A DNA stretch of 64,000 nt from Adenophora triphylla var. japonica (GCA_022495995.1 JAFEMH010002082.1:62001-126000); one strand, 5' to 3'. Positions 1 through 11,399 are shown, counted from the stretch's first letter. Translations and numbers: made by a program. Notes: generated from the letters alone by a model not told the origin.

Positions 1-953
1 ATTTTTCTTGTAGTGCCCCGCTCCTCCACAATTCAAACATTTCCCTTGCTTACTCCAACACCACGTCTTCGGTGTGACCCATCTTCTTGCAATATTTACA
101 CATCATCCCATCTTGTTTGGGTACCGGCCTAGACGAAGAAGCTACCACAAGTTTCTCTCTCATCCTTCCTGAAGTTAAAGCTCTTGGATGATCTCCAATG
201 ACTTTGGATCCTTGTCCTAGATACTTTGGCTTATCTCCAATCTCACCTTCCAATTTCCCACTATTTTCCTCCATACCATTCTCGATCTTATAAGCTCTCT
301 CTAAGACTGCGTTCGATAATTGGTGAAGCCATCAATCCCAAATTTCTTCCTAAACTCAATCCTCAAACCTTTTATAAACCTATGAACTCTTTTCGCTTCA
401 TACGATACCAAATGAGGGCAACTTCTAGCTAATTCCTCAAACCTGATTACATACTGATTCACCGTCATGATCCCTTGTTCTAGTCCTAAGAATTCGACCT
501 CCTTCTTGTCCCTTGTAACCATCGAAACGAAATAATCCTCGAACCTGTTTGGTGAAATTATCCCAAGTCCGGGGCGTATGGTCCCGCTCCCAACTTCCCT
601 TCAATATACGCCACCACCGATCACCTAAACCTTCACATTTAAACACAAGATACCTAACTTTCTCCTTGTTGGGACTTTCTATAACCTCAAAAATCCTATT
701 CATTTACGCTAACCATTTTTTACGCCTTTAATCGGGTTCGGACCTCCGTTAAAGCTCTGGGGTTCATCTTCACAAATCTTTCCAATCCATCACTTTGACA
801 TCCTTCTTGTTGATTCGGAACCGATCCTCTAGTCTCCATATCCCTGTACAAACTTCCCGAATAATTTCATCATCCCTTCATTCGAATTTCACCTATATCC
901 ATATCTCCTTCTATTTCTAGAACCTTCCGCCGATCATCCTTGCTTCCGGCCAT
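1..953 (-). pseudogene. Ty3-gypsy gag, broken, 5' part of a minus-strand element
   Basis: Reading on the minus strand from an ATG at 953, the product starts MAGSKDDRRKVLEIEGD but the frame stops after 27 codons. Further downstream, in shifted frames, come a retrotransposon gag core (GDRWWRILKGSWERD near 600, then VNQYVIRFEELARSCPHL near 430) and two CCHC zinc knuckles near the window edge (CKYCKKMGH and CLNCGGAGHYKK). The two knuckles are in different frames because of a single extra base near 65. Gag would form the particle and bind RNA. Protease, reverse transcriptase and integrase would lie to the left, outside the window. The gag type and the long LTR behind it fit a chromovirus (Tekay/Del-like); the clade is inferred. 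The copy cannot make Gag. Confidence 0.8.
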
Positions 954-1051
954 TAGAACGAACTCCCCGCATAAAACACTCGACGTCAATTTCCACACAT
1001 TCCCCTTAGTTTAGACATCTACCCTTGACCTCTAAACTAAGCTCGATATTA

Positions 1052-3821
1052 ACCGTGAGCACCCCAACCCGGGACCTAACACGTGTCCCGAGCTAAGGGA
1101 GCTCAAACTAAGAAAAACCATCTCAATTTTTAAAACATTTATTTGCCTTTAAAAGAAAACCACCTTTCAAACTTACAATTTTAAAATCAATTAGTAATAT
1201 CTCTACTTAGAGGAAATCCAACCATAACTTTAATAAACCGATATCGATCAAATACATTGGAAACCTTAATTAACATCTCGTTTAACAAAAGGGTTTTCCA
1301 TACAAAATATAAAAGAGGAATACTTAACAAATACTCCTAACAACCCACTCCTATACTTAACTTGTCAAGCCCCAAAAGCAAAGTCCACAATGATACCCCG
1401 ACCTCACCGGTTCGGTTCACACTGTCTCGGAATCTAAAACAAGAAAGGAGAGGGGTGAGAATAAATCTCAATGAGCTATTATGGATGCAAAGAAGATGCC
1501 ATACAAGATGCAACACGTAGCATGGCAACACTTAACACATTATGAAAGCGGTAAACACCTTACGTTACCTCATTTTACCTTTTCCCGTCCGAACAATAAG
1601 TCGTACAACGTGGGAGTAAAACTCCACTCTTTGGTGAACCGCCCCCATGCACATTCACCGCTTATAGGTCTCATACCCTGTAGATCCATATAAGAAAAAC
1701 AGATACATATATGACCCCTATATTTAGAGTATCATATACTATCATCGCCATCGCAGAGAGCCGTTGGCTTCATACGAGCATTCCCCGGTTTCTCCTAATC
1801 GCAGCAGCATGTAAAGGCTACTTATCGCTCGCACGGTAGCTTGCACAACCCCCATCCTGTGGCCACAGAGTGGGGAAGGGTCACCGGTATGACGAACCTT
1901 CAATCACTTATTGAACAAATCAATAATTGATTGAAATCCATCATACCCACCCGAACATAAACACGCTCAAGCACATAATAGATACTCGAGATAATCCACA
2001 AAACGGGATAACAATATAATAACATGGTAATGTATACTCATGCTAAACCGAACCATAGTACAACAATTCATGTAATACACAATGCATAATATCACCAATG
2101 CATATGAACTCAATTAAGGTAACAATATAACCACATAATCCACACCGGGATACAATACAATCATGTACCAATTAATCCACACCGGATACAACACAACAAC
2201 TTGCCAAATAATCCATACTTAGGGTATTAAGGTATACACCAAATTCAATGATTCCACAAATTGGGATAATAATGCCACAAGGAGATACATGCCCATTACC
2301 AATTAGTTCAATAGTGAAACCTATGGCTTCTACACCATTGCAACTATTCACTAAAGATAGGGAGTGAGGCTACTATATATCATAAACCACTCTTACATAG
2401 TCATTATACGACCTTGAATAACATTAATTAAAGTTCAAGTTCTATTTCCCAAATTGGAACTATTTTGGTGAAGTCACAAATCAAACCTATCAACCATTTT
2501 CGGGGCAATATTTAAACTACTTCCACAATTCCATTTTGATCACTTAAGATGTCATTGAGTAGCCAAAGTATTCTACTTTAATCTAGGTTAAATAGATTTC
2601 ATTTTGGTTCGAGTTTGATTAGGTTTGAGCAGCTCTAAAATTGATACTTTGAAACCAGGCCAGGGCACGACTCGTCCCCCAAGGCACGACTCGTGCCCCC
2701 TTGACCTTCCCCGAATCGGCGTCCCCGTAAGGCACGACTTCCCTTTATCCCTAGTCACGACTCGTCCCCATCCAAGGCACGACTCGTGCCACAAGCACGA
2801 CTCGTGCCCCGAACCCGTAATTCTGAACGAGAATAAAATCCTTTAGTAACCCTAACCAAAATTGTCCCAAACTGATTTTCCCTTGTTTGTGAACTTATAA
2901 GGACTTCCTAAACTTCATACACATTATACTAAGTCATTTAAACCCCAAGATAACCTAACCCAAATCAATTACCACTTAATTTCCAACCCATTTTACTTCC
3001 ATTTTTCATGATTTACCATCTTAATCCAACTCCACACATTTTCTTACACTCTTAATCATTTCTTATGAACAACAACAATATTCCATAACATTAACTAATT
3101 ACTCAACTCCAAGAAGACTTCCAAGACATGTAACAACCATTACAACATCAAGAACAACAATGGATAGTTCATGAGCACATAAATGAAAAGAGGTCATAAC
3201 AACTCACTTTTGGATTTTATAAGGAAATGTTGATCTTTCTAGCTAGATGACTTCCTCTAGGTGATCCAATTCCAATGGTGCTCCTAGACTTGATTTTTGG
3301 TGAAGAAATGCTTGACTTCAAGGCTTGGGCAAAGAGGACTTCAATGGAGGTTCTCTCTATTTTCTCTAGGTTGAAGAAGAAGGATGAATGAAGGAGAAGG
3401 AGGTAATGTGAGGAGGGTAAAGGAGGGGGGGGAGGGGCCGGATATGGGGGGGGAGTAAGAGGAGGGGATGGAGGTGCCACTTGGCATGCTAGGAAGGAGC
3501 AAGACCAATGGCCCCCTCCCCCTTCAAGAACTTTAAAACCCATGGCTTTCATCCTTTTTAATTTAAAATAAATCCTTAACCCAAAATTCATCCTACTCAA
3601 ATAACCTCCTTGCACTATTTATCTTATTTCCCTTTTTATTATTTCCCCAAATTTCTTTATTTAATATCCAATAAATTCTCAAAAGATTCCAATCTTACTA
3701 CTCACCCAATTTATCTTAATTTACGAATTTAAAGACATGATTGAACACAAAAAGCTAGCATAAATATTAAAAGCATCTAATATAATATTAAAAATAAATG
3801 CCTAGGGTTGGGGTCGTTACA
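1052..3821 (-). mobile_element. 5' LTR of the minus-strand Ty3-gypsy element (about 2.8 kb)
   Basis: Read on the minus strand the LTR begins TGTAACGACCCCAACCC at 3821 and ends near 1052 with GGGTTGGGGTGCTCAC, so its ends are roughly inverted copies of each other. A degenerate primer-binding site (TATCGAGCTTAG, compare the plant initiator-Met type TATCAGAGC) follows near 1035-1045, about 90 bases before the gag start. The outer boundary is clear and the inner one approximate. No second LTR is in the window. Short open frames inside it, including a proline-rich one at 3217-3615, are not supported as genes. It holds a cluster of near-palindromes at 2664-2808. Confidence 0.7.
2664..2808. repeat. 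Palindrome cluster GGCACGACTCGTGCC inside the gypsy LTR
   Basis: Perfect copies of the near-palindrome GGCACGACTCGTGCC (7-bp arms, one central base) lie at 2683-2697 and 2776-2790; a third at 2794-2808 has one change. Half or damaged copies lie at 2664, 2730 and 2755. The same 15-mer occurs in an unrelated copia LTR at 58051-58065. Function is unknown; a binding site for a transcription factor is one possibility. Confidence 0.75.
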
Positions 3822-4838
3822 GTTTCATAGGCTTCTGGGATATCCTCTGGCTTCATCAACTACATTGGTAGACTAGTTCACTCTCTTGGTAATTATTACA
3901 AGAGGGAGATTTGCTCCTTTAAAGCTACTTACATATGATGATTTGGATTATCATTTATGGTGATCATGTCTTAAGTGTTTGGATTGGTGTGACTTTTATG
4001 TATATTCTGTGTGATTGATCATTAAATCACAAAATGTTATCAAACAACATTTATGTTTTCATTTTATGTCTGACTTGTGTTTTATCCAAATTCTGATGCA
4101 GACATCAACCTTGCCGCGCGACACAAAAGAAGTCACTTGACATAGTTAACCAATGTTGTGCGACAACTATTGTGTCTCACGACAAAGAGAGACTCTACAC
4201 TAGTATTTGGATAGGGGTATTGACAAGACTCACTATCATGCGATAGACATAATTATTTATTGGGAAATCTTGTCCTTCTAAATGCCATATGACACTCACA
4301 CCCTAACACAACCATCACACCATCACCAAAGTCACCTCTACCACACTAGCCACAGTTGTCCATTACATATTTACCCCCATTGTTTAACACCTAGCCACCA
4401 CTTTGCAATACTTTTTTGATGAAGTGTTTATTTAAAAATGGATATTACTAAAATATCATACCACAAGAAACTCGGCTCACCACCACTTAAAAAGTAGGAA
4501 AACCATGGAGAAAAGCGCAAAGCCAGAATTTAGGGAAAGCGGGTCAAAAATCAGCATAATATTTTTACCACATAGTGGTACAGACTTAATATTAATAATG
4601 TAAATTTCATTAAAAGAGTAAAAAAAAAATAAAAAAAAATAGGTTGCACTACATTATAACTATCAAAACCAATTGTTCTAGCTAGAAACTTATACTAGGT
4701 CATCTTTCTCATAAACGAAGATAGGGTCAACAAAATGCCCTTGCCGGACTAGGTTAGAGAAGATAAAGGGGAGGGATGTGGAGGTTGGTTGGAGATGATG
4801 AACAGGAAAAATGAGGGGCACCAGAGTTAGGTAGGGGC
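3822..4838. other. Intergenic stretch, no gene recognised
   Basis: No long or conserved reading frame is visible on either strand. The segment 4110-4250 has several CGCGACA, TGCGACA and CACGACA motifs that resemble the palindromic clusters in nearby LTRs and may be the rest of an old LTR. From 4600 on it is AT-rich with A-runs. Confidence 0.4.
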
Positions 4839-5122
4839 CAAATACGTTTAACCCCCCCCTCCAAAAGTATCAACCGATTTCCAATTTACACCCCTGTTTA
4901 AAAAGTCGTTCTTTTTGCTATCTAAACATTCAAATCGTCCCAAATTGCATCCGACACTAATTAACGGTAGAAAAACTAACGAAATTGATCACGTGAGAGA
5001 TATTTTAGTTATTCTCATTTTAAATTTTAATAATCATTTAAATTTTATTTTCACACTCTAGTCATGTACAATAAATTAAAAAAATGGGAATCGATGAATA
5101 CTATGGGGGGTAAACGTATTTT
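4839..5122. mobile_element. MITE-like element with inverted ends AAATACGTTTA
   Basis: The left end reads AAATACGTTTAACCCCCC near 4840 and the right end GGGGGGTAAACGTATTTT near 5105-5122, so the two are inverted copies over about 18 bases. The inside is AT-rich with no coding. The ends fit a small DNA transposon; I could not settle the superfamily because no clean target duplication was found. Confidence 0.45.
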
Positions 5123-5242
5123 GACAAAAACGAGAGTGTGGTGTAAAGGCTATAATGGGCGGAGATTGGGCATAGATGATTACAGATTATTAGAGGAAGA
5201 AGGATAAAGGTGATAAGGTAAAATGGGAAAGTGAGGTGGTAT

Positions 5243-5350
5243 TTTTTTTTTGGTCAACGCTAACATTTCAAATTACAAGCAGGGGAGGGAAATCAAATTC
5301 GCAAACTCCTCAAAAGAAGGAGCGAGCCTATGCCACTGAGCTCATAGGTA
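5243..5350 (-). mobile_element. tRNA-derived SINE with 9-bp target duplication
   Basis: Read on the minus strand this 108-bp unit starts near a box A-like GAGCTCAGTGGCATAGG (5327-5343), has a weak box B-like segment near 5291-5302 and ends in a run of A (T-run at 5243-5250 on the plus strand). It is flanked by direct repeats AGGTGGTAT at 5234-5242 and 5351-5359. A polymerase III-type head, an A tail and a flanking duplication are what a LINE-mobilised SINE leaves. Box B is degenerate, so this copy is probably silent. Confidence 0.7.
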
Positions 5351-5362
5351 AGGTGGTATATT

Positions 5363-5688
5363 TAAGGCTCGTTTGTTGCAGCTGATTGCTGATGACTTAT
5401 AACGGATGACTTATATAAATTCATAATATTATTTAATAAAAGAATAAATACACGTACTAAAAAATTAAGAAAATTTAAAATAAAGTCACGTTATATTTTA
5501 AAATTATAGAAATCATCTATATATTTAAAACAAAATGTGTCATTAACATAGAAATAAAAAATAAAATGTAAAAAATTTAAAAGAAACGAAAGAAACAAAG
5601 TAATGAAATCAACAATTTTTTTTTATAATCTTATAGTTAATACAATCATATATTTCTTGCTAATAATTTAAAACTAGCATAAATAATA
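5363..5688. other. AT-rich intergenic DNA
   Basis: Nothing coding is seen. It opens with GGCTCGTTTGTTGCAGCTG, which looks like the left end of a hAT-type MITE; a matching right end was not found, so it is not called. Confidence 0.3.
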
Positions 5689-5962
5689 CTCCCTCCGTCT
5701 CATACCTACGTGCACACTTTCCATTTTGGGCGTCCCAAACCTACGTGCACATTTCCTAAAATGGAAAGGAATCTTTACTATTCCCTCCACTCATTCTCTC
5801 TCCTACATTATTTTAATACTCACAACACCATTATAATTTACTATTCCCTCCACTCATTCTCTCTCCTATTTTATTTAACACTCACAACACTTTCAATATA
5901 ATACTCTCTCCTTAATTTACGTAAAAAGTCAAACCGAGCACATAGGTCCGGAACGGAGGGAG
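5689..5962. mobile_element. Stowaway (Tc1/mariner) MITE, 274 bp
   Basis: The ends are CTCCCTCCGTCTCATA and, inverted, CGGAGGGAG, flanked by TA on both sides (5687-5688 and 5963-5964), as expected for a Stowaway. It has no coding capacity. Its inner part (CCCTCCACTCATTCTCTC, twice) is shared with the element at 13284-13558, which lies in the opposite orientation. Confidence 0.85.
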
Positions 5963-5964
5963 TA

Positions 5965-6960
5965 TATGAAAATGGTGGGTAATTTGGGGATGTAATTTTT
6001 TTTGTTAATAGTGAATATAGATGTGTTTTCATATATGTGATCTTTTTTTGAGGCTTTTTGGCTTTCACTTATTTCTGCAATATATGGATATACTTCACTT
6101 ATTGGCTTTTGATTTATAAATAAAAAACAAATACTCTAATTTTAGTTTAATTAAAGGCAAATATCACAAGTCACTAAAGATAGGAGTAATTCCTTTAGGC
6201 CCCATCACCCCAAATAATTCTTTATAAAAGCCCACAAACTATTTAATGTCGAGATCAAAATTACATAAAAACCCAAACTCAGTTGCACCCTTTCTCTGGT
6301 TGCCGGAATTTTAGGCAGTTACTGGTGGCTCGTTTGAGGTCCGTTGGTGACAAATTTTGGACTGTTGAATTCGTATTATAGAGCCCCCCCGAATCTGGTG
6401 ATTATTTATCTCGCAGGAGTTTCGTCGATTACGATAAAGTCACCGAAGTTGACAGAGGCGATGTCCATTGTTCCAACCCAATGAGAAAATTTGTGAAACA
6501 AATACTCTTATACCTTAAGGTATAAAAGTAAATTAAGTCATATACCTTTAGGTATAATCGCAAATTGTTTAATAAAATATAAATTTTTTTTTTAAGAAAA
6601 GATGAAAAATTATGAAAAAAAAATACTTTTATACCAAAAGGAGGAATATTTGTGAGTTTGAATTTATATGAAATTTTGCTCGCTTTTATAAATTTGATAT
6701 CTTTCCCGAGGGCCCTAAATCCGTCCGTGAGATATAGAAATAGGGTGGAAATCAGTAAGGGGATGAAGGCCTCGTTTGATTTTAAAAAAAACCTCTTATT
6801 CAGAGCTTCATCTCTGATTCGCTCAGAGGTTGAAGCATTCAGGGCGTTTGATTTTTTTTTTACATTTAGTCTGATTTCCTCTTAAAATCCACTTAATTTT
6901 AAGCGTCAAAACGAGTGCTGAGCGTACACTGATTTCCTCTTATCCGCTATTTTGGACAAA
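5965..6960. other. AT-rich intergenic DNA, no gene recognised
   Basis: No conserved frame is seen. A segment from 6772 (CCTCGTTTGATTTT) resembles a hAT-MITE end. The short frame at 6652-6885 has no recognisable feature. Confidence 0.3.
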
Positions 6961-6962
6961 AA

Positions 6963-7150
6963 TGTCCTCATTAAATTTTCATAATTCCCATATTACCCTT
7001 GGTTATAAGGGTGAGAAGGCCACAATTCATTCATTCTTTCCATTTCTCTTACGATTCTTCTCCGGGTTCTCTAGCAGCGGCGATTCTAGGGTTCGTTCTT
7101 CTCCGGGATCTCCAGCAGCGGCGCTCAAGCAACGACGGGTAAGCTCCCTC
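6963..7150 (+). other. Possible non-coding first exon (5' UTR-like)
   Basis: The sequence GGCGATTCTAGGGTTCG and TTCTCCGGGATCTCCAGCAG is typical of plant 5' UTRs and ends in a good donor, ACGACGG then GTAAGC near 7138. It lies about 200 bases before a quinone-oxidoreductase-like exon and may once have been its leader. No downstream coding exon continues it, so this is inferred. Confidence 0.3.
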
Positions 7151-7169
7151 TCCCTCTATCTTCGTCTTC

Positions 7170-7203
7170 CTCTCCCTCTCCCTCTCCCTCTCCCTCTCCC
7201 TCC
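7170..7203. repeat. (TCTCCC)n microsatellite
   Basis: About five to six copies of the hexamer TCTCCC in a pyrimidine-rich stretch right after the putative donor site. Confidence 0.85.
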
Positions 7204-7332
7204 CCTTCTATATTCGTCTTCCTCCTATTAGCCGTTCTTCTCTCTCCAATTTGTTTATGGGATGTTCTTTGGAAAAGGGGTGCGACCGGAATGTCTGGAG
7301 GATTAAGACTGCATAACTGCTATCATCATTGA

Positions 7333-7500
7333 ATTCGTCATCCTCACTCCTTAACCCTAATCAAAACCCAAACCCTTGATTCTCTTCCCAATTTCAACTC
7401 CAAATCCAAACCATTTCGTCGACCAGTAATCAGAGCACTTTGCACCTCCGTATCAAACATGGTCAAAGCCATTACGGTTCATGAGCTCAGTGGCCTTGAG
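7333..7500 (+). pseudogene. Orphan first exon of a chloroplast quinone-oxidoreductase-like gene
   Basis: The frame ending at 7500 reads ALCTSVSNMVKAITVHELSG then LE, followed by a GT. Plant zeta-crystallin-type NADPH:quinone oxidoreductases begin their mature part with a very similar MVKAIRVHE-GGPEV. Upstream residues are rich in Ser, Pro, Asn and Arg, like a transit peptide, but the frame has no ATG before 7459 and is closed by TGA at 7330. No second exon with the GroES-like fold or the NADPH-binding region is found in the next 2 kb. It is most likely a leftover exon copy. The family match rests on about 14 residues and is moderate. Confidence 0.45.
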
Positions 7501-9234
7501 GTTTCTTTTTCCCTTACATTTCTCCATTTCTTTATGTGTGTGTGCAGTTTGTGATTTAGTTAAAGGGGTAATTTCTTAATTTTTCTTTCTTAGTTTTAAA
7601 ATTGAGTACCCTTTTGTTTGAATTGGATGATCATATGATTGTTTGGTTTAGTTTGAATTGGAGGAGTAGCGATTTGGGTTCTCATCTTTTCTTATGATTC
7701 TTCTGCTTTGAAGTTGATTTCTAGATAATAGTTTGTAATTTAAGTGATCGAGCTTGTCTTCGAATTACTACCGTCGCTTTGAGGCAGTGATTTACTGATT
7801 ACAAATTGCTTTGAATTGGAGATATGGAGGTTCAATTTTGTGTTTTCTCTACTTTTATGCATAAGATTATGTTTTCGTTATTTTTTTTAATTTCCCACTT
7901 TATTTGTGCATAAAATTACAAGTCTTTATGGGTTTTGAATATCATCGTGCTTTATGCCTTGAATTTTAAAAATGTTGGATGGAACACATTTTCATTATTG
8001 TCTTATGTGTATTATGTCCTGCAAATTTTGATTCTATGCACAAACTTATTTTAGCTCTTGTAGATCACAATTAGAATCAATGGGAAGTCTGATGTTTCTC
8101 TCATTAAATTGTAGCTCCCAGGATGTTGCAATTAACACTGAAGGGATAAGGGAATTACTTGGATGTGCCAAGTAGAACTGGTAGAGTATCATCTATTAAA
8201 GTGAAGGCATAAAAGTACAAGACATTATGGATTTTCGTTTGTAGTATTGGTTATTTTGGTTTCCGACTTCTTTTTATTTCTTTTCCTCAGTGGTACATAG
8301 GATGTTTTTCTTGATTCTCAATGGACTTTTCTTGAAAAAATGTGCAGGATTTCTTGAATCTCTATGGAGGGATATAGACATGAATAGCACGACCCGCAGA
8401 GTTTAAATGGAAGGGTGAACACAAATGATAGCGGACCAAAAATGGAGAGCTCATCCCCACAAATGATAGCGGACCAAAAATGGAGAGCTCATGCTTGTAG
8501 AGGTGCTTGGAATGAAAAATGCCCGTGGTATCTTGATGCTTTTTTTTACCACTTTGCTGACGATTCTGACGAATGTAGTGAAGAGCAGTGACTTGATTGC
8601 GAGTGATGTTTGCCGTCAAGGGGAGATCCCAGAAAGTTTGTGTAATCAGGGTGGTTTTGATAGAGATTATATAGATACATAGATACATATATATGTGTAT
8701 ATATGGATAAAGCAATATATATATGACCAATTTACGTGAAGAAATTGCAATTGAAGTCATGAATAGCATGTGATTATTTTATCTAGTATGTTGTGTTTTT
8801 TTAACTCCTTTCATGCATTTTGGCTTATTGAACTTAATTTTCTATATTATTTTTAAACTTGAATACTGTGATATTTTTATTTATTATTATGTTTTTTTAT
8901 TTTACATTAGTGATTATGAAAAAAAAAAGTTGTAATTCTGTTTAAATATTTAATACTTGAATGTAGCATTGATATTTAGCTTATTATTAACAAGGCTGAC
9001 AATTATACATTATTCAGAAGGCTAAAATGGTAAAAATACACATTTCAGAAAACGAATTCAGATGGAAAATCAAACAGCCTGCCTAATTCGTAATTCGATC
9101 TTGAAGTCTCTTAAGAATTCAGCCATTTTCAGAGGTGAAATCAGATTTCAGCACTTAACACTTAAAAAAAAACAAAAGCCACCGAAGTCACTCTTTTTTA
9201 AATATTCACACATTTGTGGATTAAGTTATCTCAC
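7501..9234. other. Intergenic DNA, no gene recognised
   Basis: It is AT-rich with T-runs, like intron or intergenic DNA. The short frame at 8491-8682 has no recognisable domain. A 34-bp direct repeat lies at 8421-8492. Confidence 0.3.
8421..8492. repeat. 34-bp tandem duplication, 38-bp spacing
   Basis: The segment starting ACAAATGATAGCGGACC occurs at 8421-8454 and again, identical, at 8459-8492, with only four bases between. It looks like a recent slippage duplication. Confidence 0.85.
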
Positions 9235-9325
9235 AGCCCAACCCCAACCCCAAAAGCCCAAGCCCATAAACCCAAACAAAATCCCCCAAACATTAGTACA
9301 GAACCCAACGACGTCTAAACCCTAG
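9235..9325 (+). promoter_or_regulatory. Site II and telo-box motifs upstream of the LLPH-like gene
   Basis: Three AGCCCA motifs (TGGGCT on the other strand) lie at 9235-9240, 9255-9260 and 9261-9266, and a telo-box AAACCCTAG at 9317-9325, 90 bases before the start codon. In plants, site II elements (bound by TCP factors) together with a telo-box mark genes for ribosomal proteins and ribosome biogenesis. This agrees with the nucleolar role expected of the gene that follows. Confidence 0.6.
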
Positions 9326-9414
9326 CAGCAGCAACTGCAAGAGAGCGTAAGAAAAATCCCTTCTCAAGGAGTATTCGTCCGGCGAAACCCATCGGACTTT
9401 GATCGGAGAGGGAG

Positions 9415-11173
9415 ATGGCGAAATCTCTGAGATGTAAGAGAGAGAAGAGACTGAGAGCTATTAAGAGAGAGTTAGTGGAGCCGATTTACGAGAAGAAAGA
9501 AGCCGCCAAGCAAGCCATTCTCGAAGCCGCCCTCGCCGCCCCTAAGTTACCCGTTCGTTCCACCACCTCCAACAACGCCGCCGCTATCATGGATGTCACC
9601 GCCTCTTCCTCTATTATCACAAACGCCGATATGGGTAACTCCCCATCTCTGATTTTTGATTCCTTATATTAACTTTCAAATCGTCACTGTGATGTTTTCG
9701 AAATTACTCCCTCCGTCTCGAAATGATAGTCCCCCATTTTTGTGTTTGTCCAAAAAAGATGGTCTCATTTCAAAATTGACAGGTTAAAATCATTGAGCTT
9801 CCATGATTGCCCATGAAGGAAGAAGAGGGAGAGAAAAAGAGTAGTCATGAGAACAATTGCTAATAACTAAACTTCATCAAGATTAGTGATGTGAATGAAA
9901 TAAGTTATGTATAAATAGAAATAGGAGTATCATCATGGGATGGAGTGAATAAATAAGTGAGAGTTATGGGGGTCTTTTACTTTCAGTTATTGCTTTTTCT
10001 CAGTTTTGTTATCTTGTTCTAGTTTCATGATTAACATAAAATCGAATAATATGCTCTCCTTCCTAACAAAATTGTCCTCCTTGCTTATTTTTGTTTGTCC
10101 AATCAAATGAAATAAAAGTAGTTTTTTTTTATATAAAAATATTAGTTCTAGGTATCTATCTTTTTATGCAAATTTACACCTATAATAAGAACCTATTCTA
10201 GGCGGCAGTTGGCTTAAATGTAGGTGCGCCTCGCTAGAACATTTGTTGTTTATTGGTAAGAGTTTTGGAATTACAGTTTGTGGTATAGTGCTGTCATACC
10301 GATTTTAATGCTCTTCCGTCCGAAGCTGCTAATTTCAGACGTATTTTATCCATCATAAAAGTTATATACTATTGCAAATGCTGGTTTTATTCAGTATTGT
10401 AATTAACTCGTAAGGATTGGTTATAAATTTGTTGACTTTTCGTTGTGGAAACTTTGGTGGACCAAAAGGGAGTATATTCTTGTTGTATGACATTGCCGGT
10501 TGCATATGATTCGAATGCTAGGGTGAGTGATTTAGGTAGAGTAATAAGTGATCTATCTCGTAACACAATGATGACTAGGTTCTGCCATTTGTCCTTCATT
10601 TGCCTTTGACTTGGATGATTAGGATTTGTAAAGATTTTTATAGATCCTGGAGTTAACTTAATTTGGTATATCTGGCTTAAGTCCTGCGTGTTTCTGAACC
10701 CTTCATAGGTTCATAACCATTGTTCTTGTTCTTTTATTCACTGATTGTGGAACATTTCTCTATATTCCCTCCCACTCCTCAAAAAGGAAAATTTAACAGG
10801 TTTTACACATGAAAAACAAGAGAGATGGAAAGGAAAATATATTTTGCAGAACTAAAATTCTGAAAGTGAATAGCAAGAATGTTTATGGTTTTTTTTTTTT
10901 TCCTATTAAAAATCAATCTTTTCAAAACTACTCTTAAATTGCAAATGGGCATTCATTTTGGGACGGAGAGAGTGGTATTCTTGCATCACTGTCTAGTAGC
11001 TTCTTTTCACTTGCTGATATTTATATTGTGATTAAACAGATGTCGAGATGGCTGAAGGCAATCAAATTTCAAGGTCCTTAAAGCCTATGGGGAAAAAGAT
11101 GAAAAAGAGGATCCAGATTGGTAAAAAGAAATACCGTGGCAAGGGCAAAGTGAGGAGGAAGCAGAATATCTAA
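9415..11173 (+). CDS. LLP/LLPH-like small basic nucleolar protein (2 exons, 117 aa)
   Basis: Exon 1 is 9415-9634 and exon 2 is 11040-11173. The donor is G then GTAACT at 9635 and the acceptor AAACAG ends at 11039. Joining them gives 354 bases, 117 codons plus TAA, in phase. The start MAKSLRCKREKRLRAIKRE is the hallmark of the learning-associated protein (LLPH) family and the related DUF2423 family. The middle is Ala/Ser-rich. The C-terminal 30 residues are strongly basic (SLKPMGKKMKKRIQIGKKKY, then RGKGKVRRKQNI), as in other family members. Human LLPH is a nucleolar protein linked to large ribosomal subunit assembly; a role in ribosome biogenesis here is inferred. The 1.4 kb intron carries two Stowaway-type MITEs. 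The ATG at 9415 is the first in frame and sits where the family starts. Confidence 0.85.
9707..9947. mobile_element. Stowaway-like MITE in the LLPH-like intron
   Basis: The left end CTCCCTCCGTCTCGAAA follows TA at 9705-9706; the right end TATCATCATGGGATGGAGTG is a degenerate inverted copy. It is non-coding and lies wholly in the intron, so it should not affect the protein. Confidence 0.6.
10765..10973. mobile_element. Degenerate Stowaway-like MITE in the same intron
   Basis: The left end TTCCCTCCCACTCCTCAAAA and right end TTTTGGGACGGAGAGAGT form a decayed inverted pair of Stowaway type. The inside is AT-rich with a long T-run. Confidence 0.45.
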
Positions 11174-11399
11174 ATTAGGTTTTCTTGATTATGTTCACAT
11201 TTTGTTAAACTTTGTGCAAGACTATGAAATTCATTCTAAACAATATTTTCAAACTTATGGGCATTGCATTCCTGTTCATTATGTTACACTTTTTTCTGAT
11301 CATGTATCTTCAACAATTTTTTAAGACCTACAACGTAGAGCGTACCCCTTTGAAGCCCCAAATCAACTTTTTTTTTTCTCATCTGATATTTGAAGAAAT

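Noticed and set aside
3217..3615. 132-codon minus-strand open frame, proline-rich
   Set aside because: It lies inside the gypsy LTR, is made of low-complexity G/C runs and has no recognisable domain.
6962..7231. 89-codon frame over the UTR-like segment
   Set aside because: The C-terminal half is a translated CCCTCT microsatellite; a donor site inside argues for a non-coding exon.
8362..8769. 135-codon minus-strand open frame
   Set aside because: It includes TA-repeat translation (YPYIHIYMYLCIYI) and the tandem duplication; no domain, no conserved start.
9062..9325. 87-codon frame upstream of the LLPH-like gene
   Set aside because: It spans the promoter motifs and translates site II and telo-box repeats; the following gene explains the region better.
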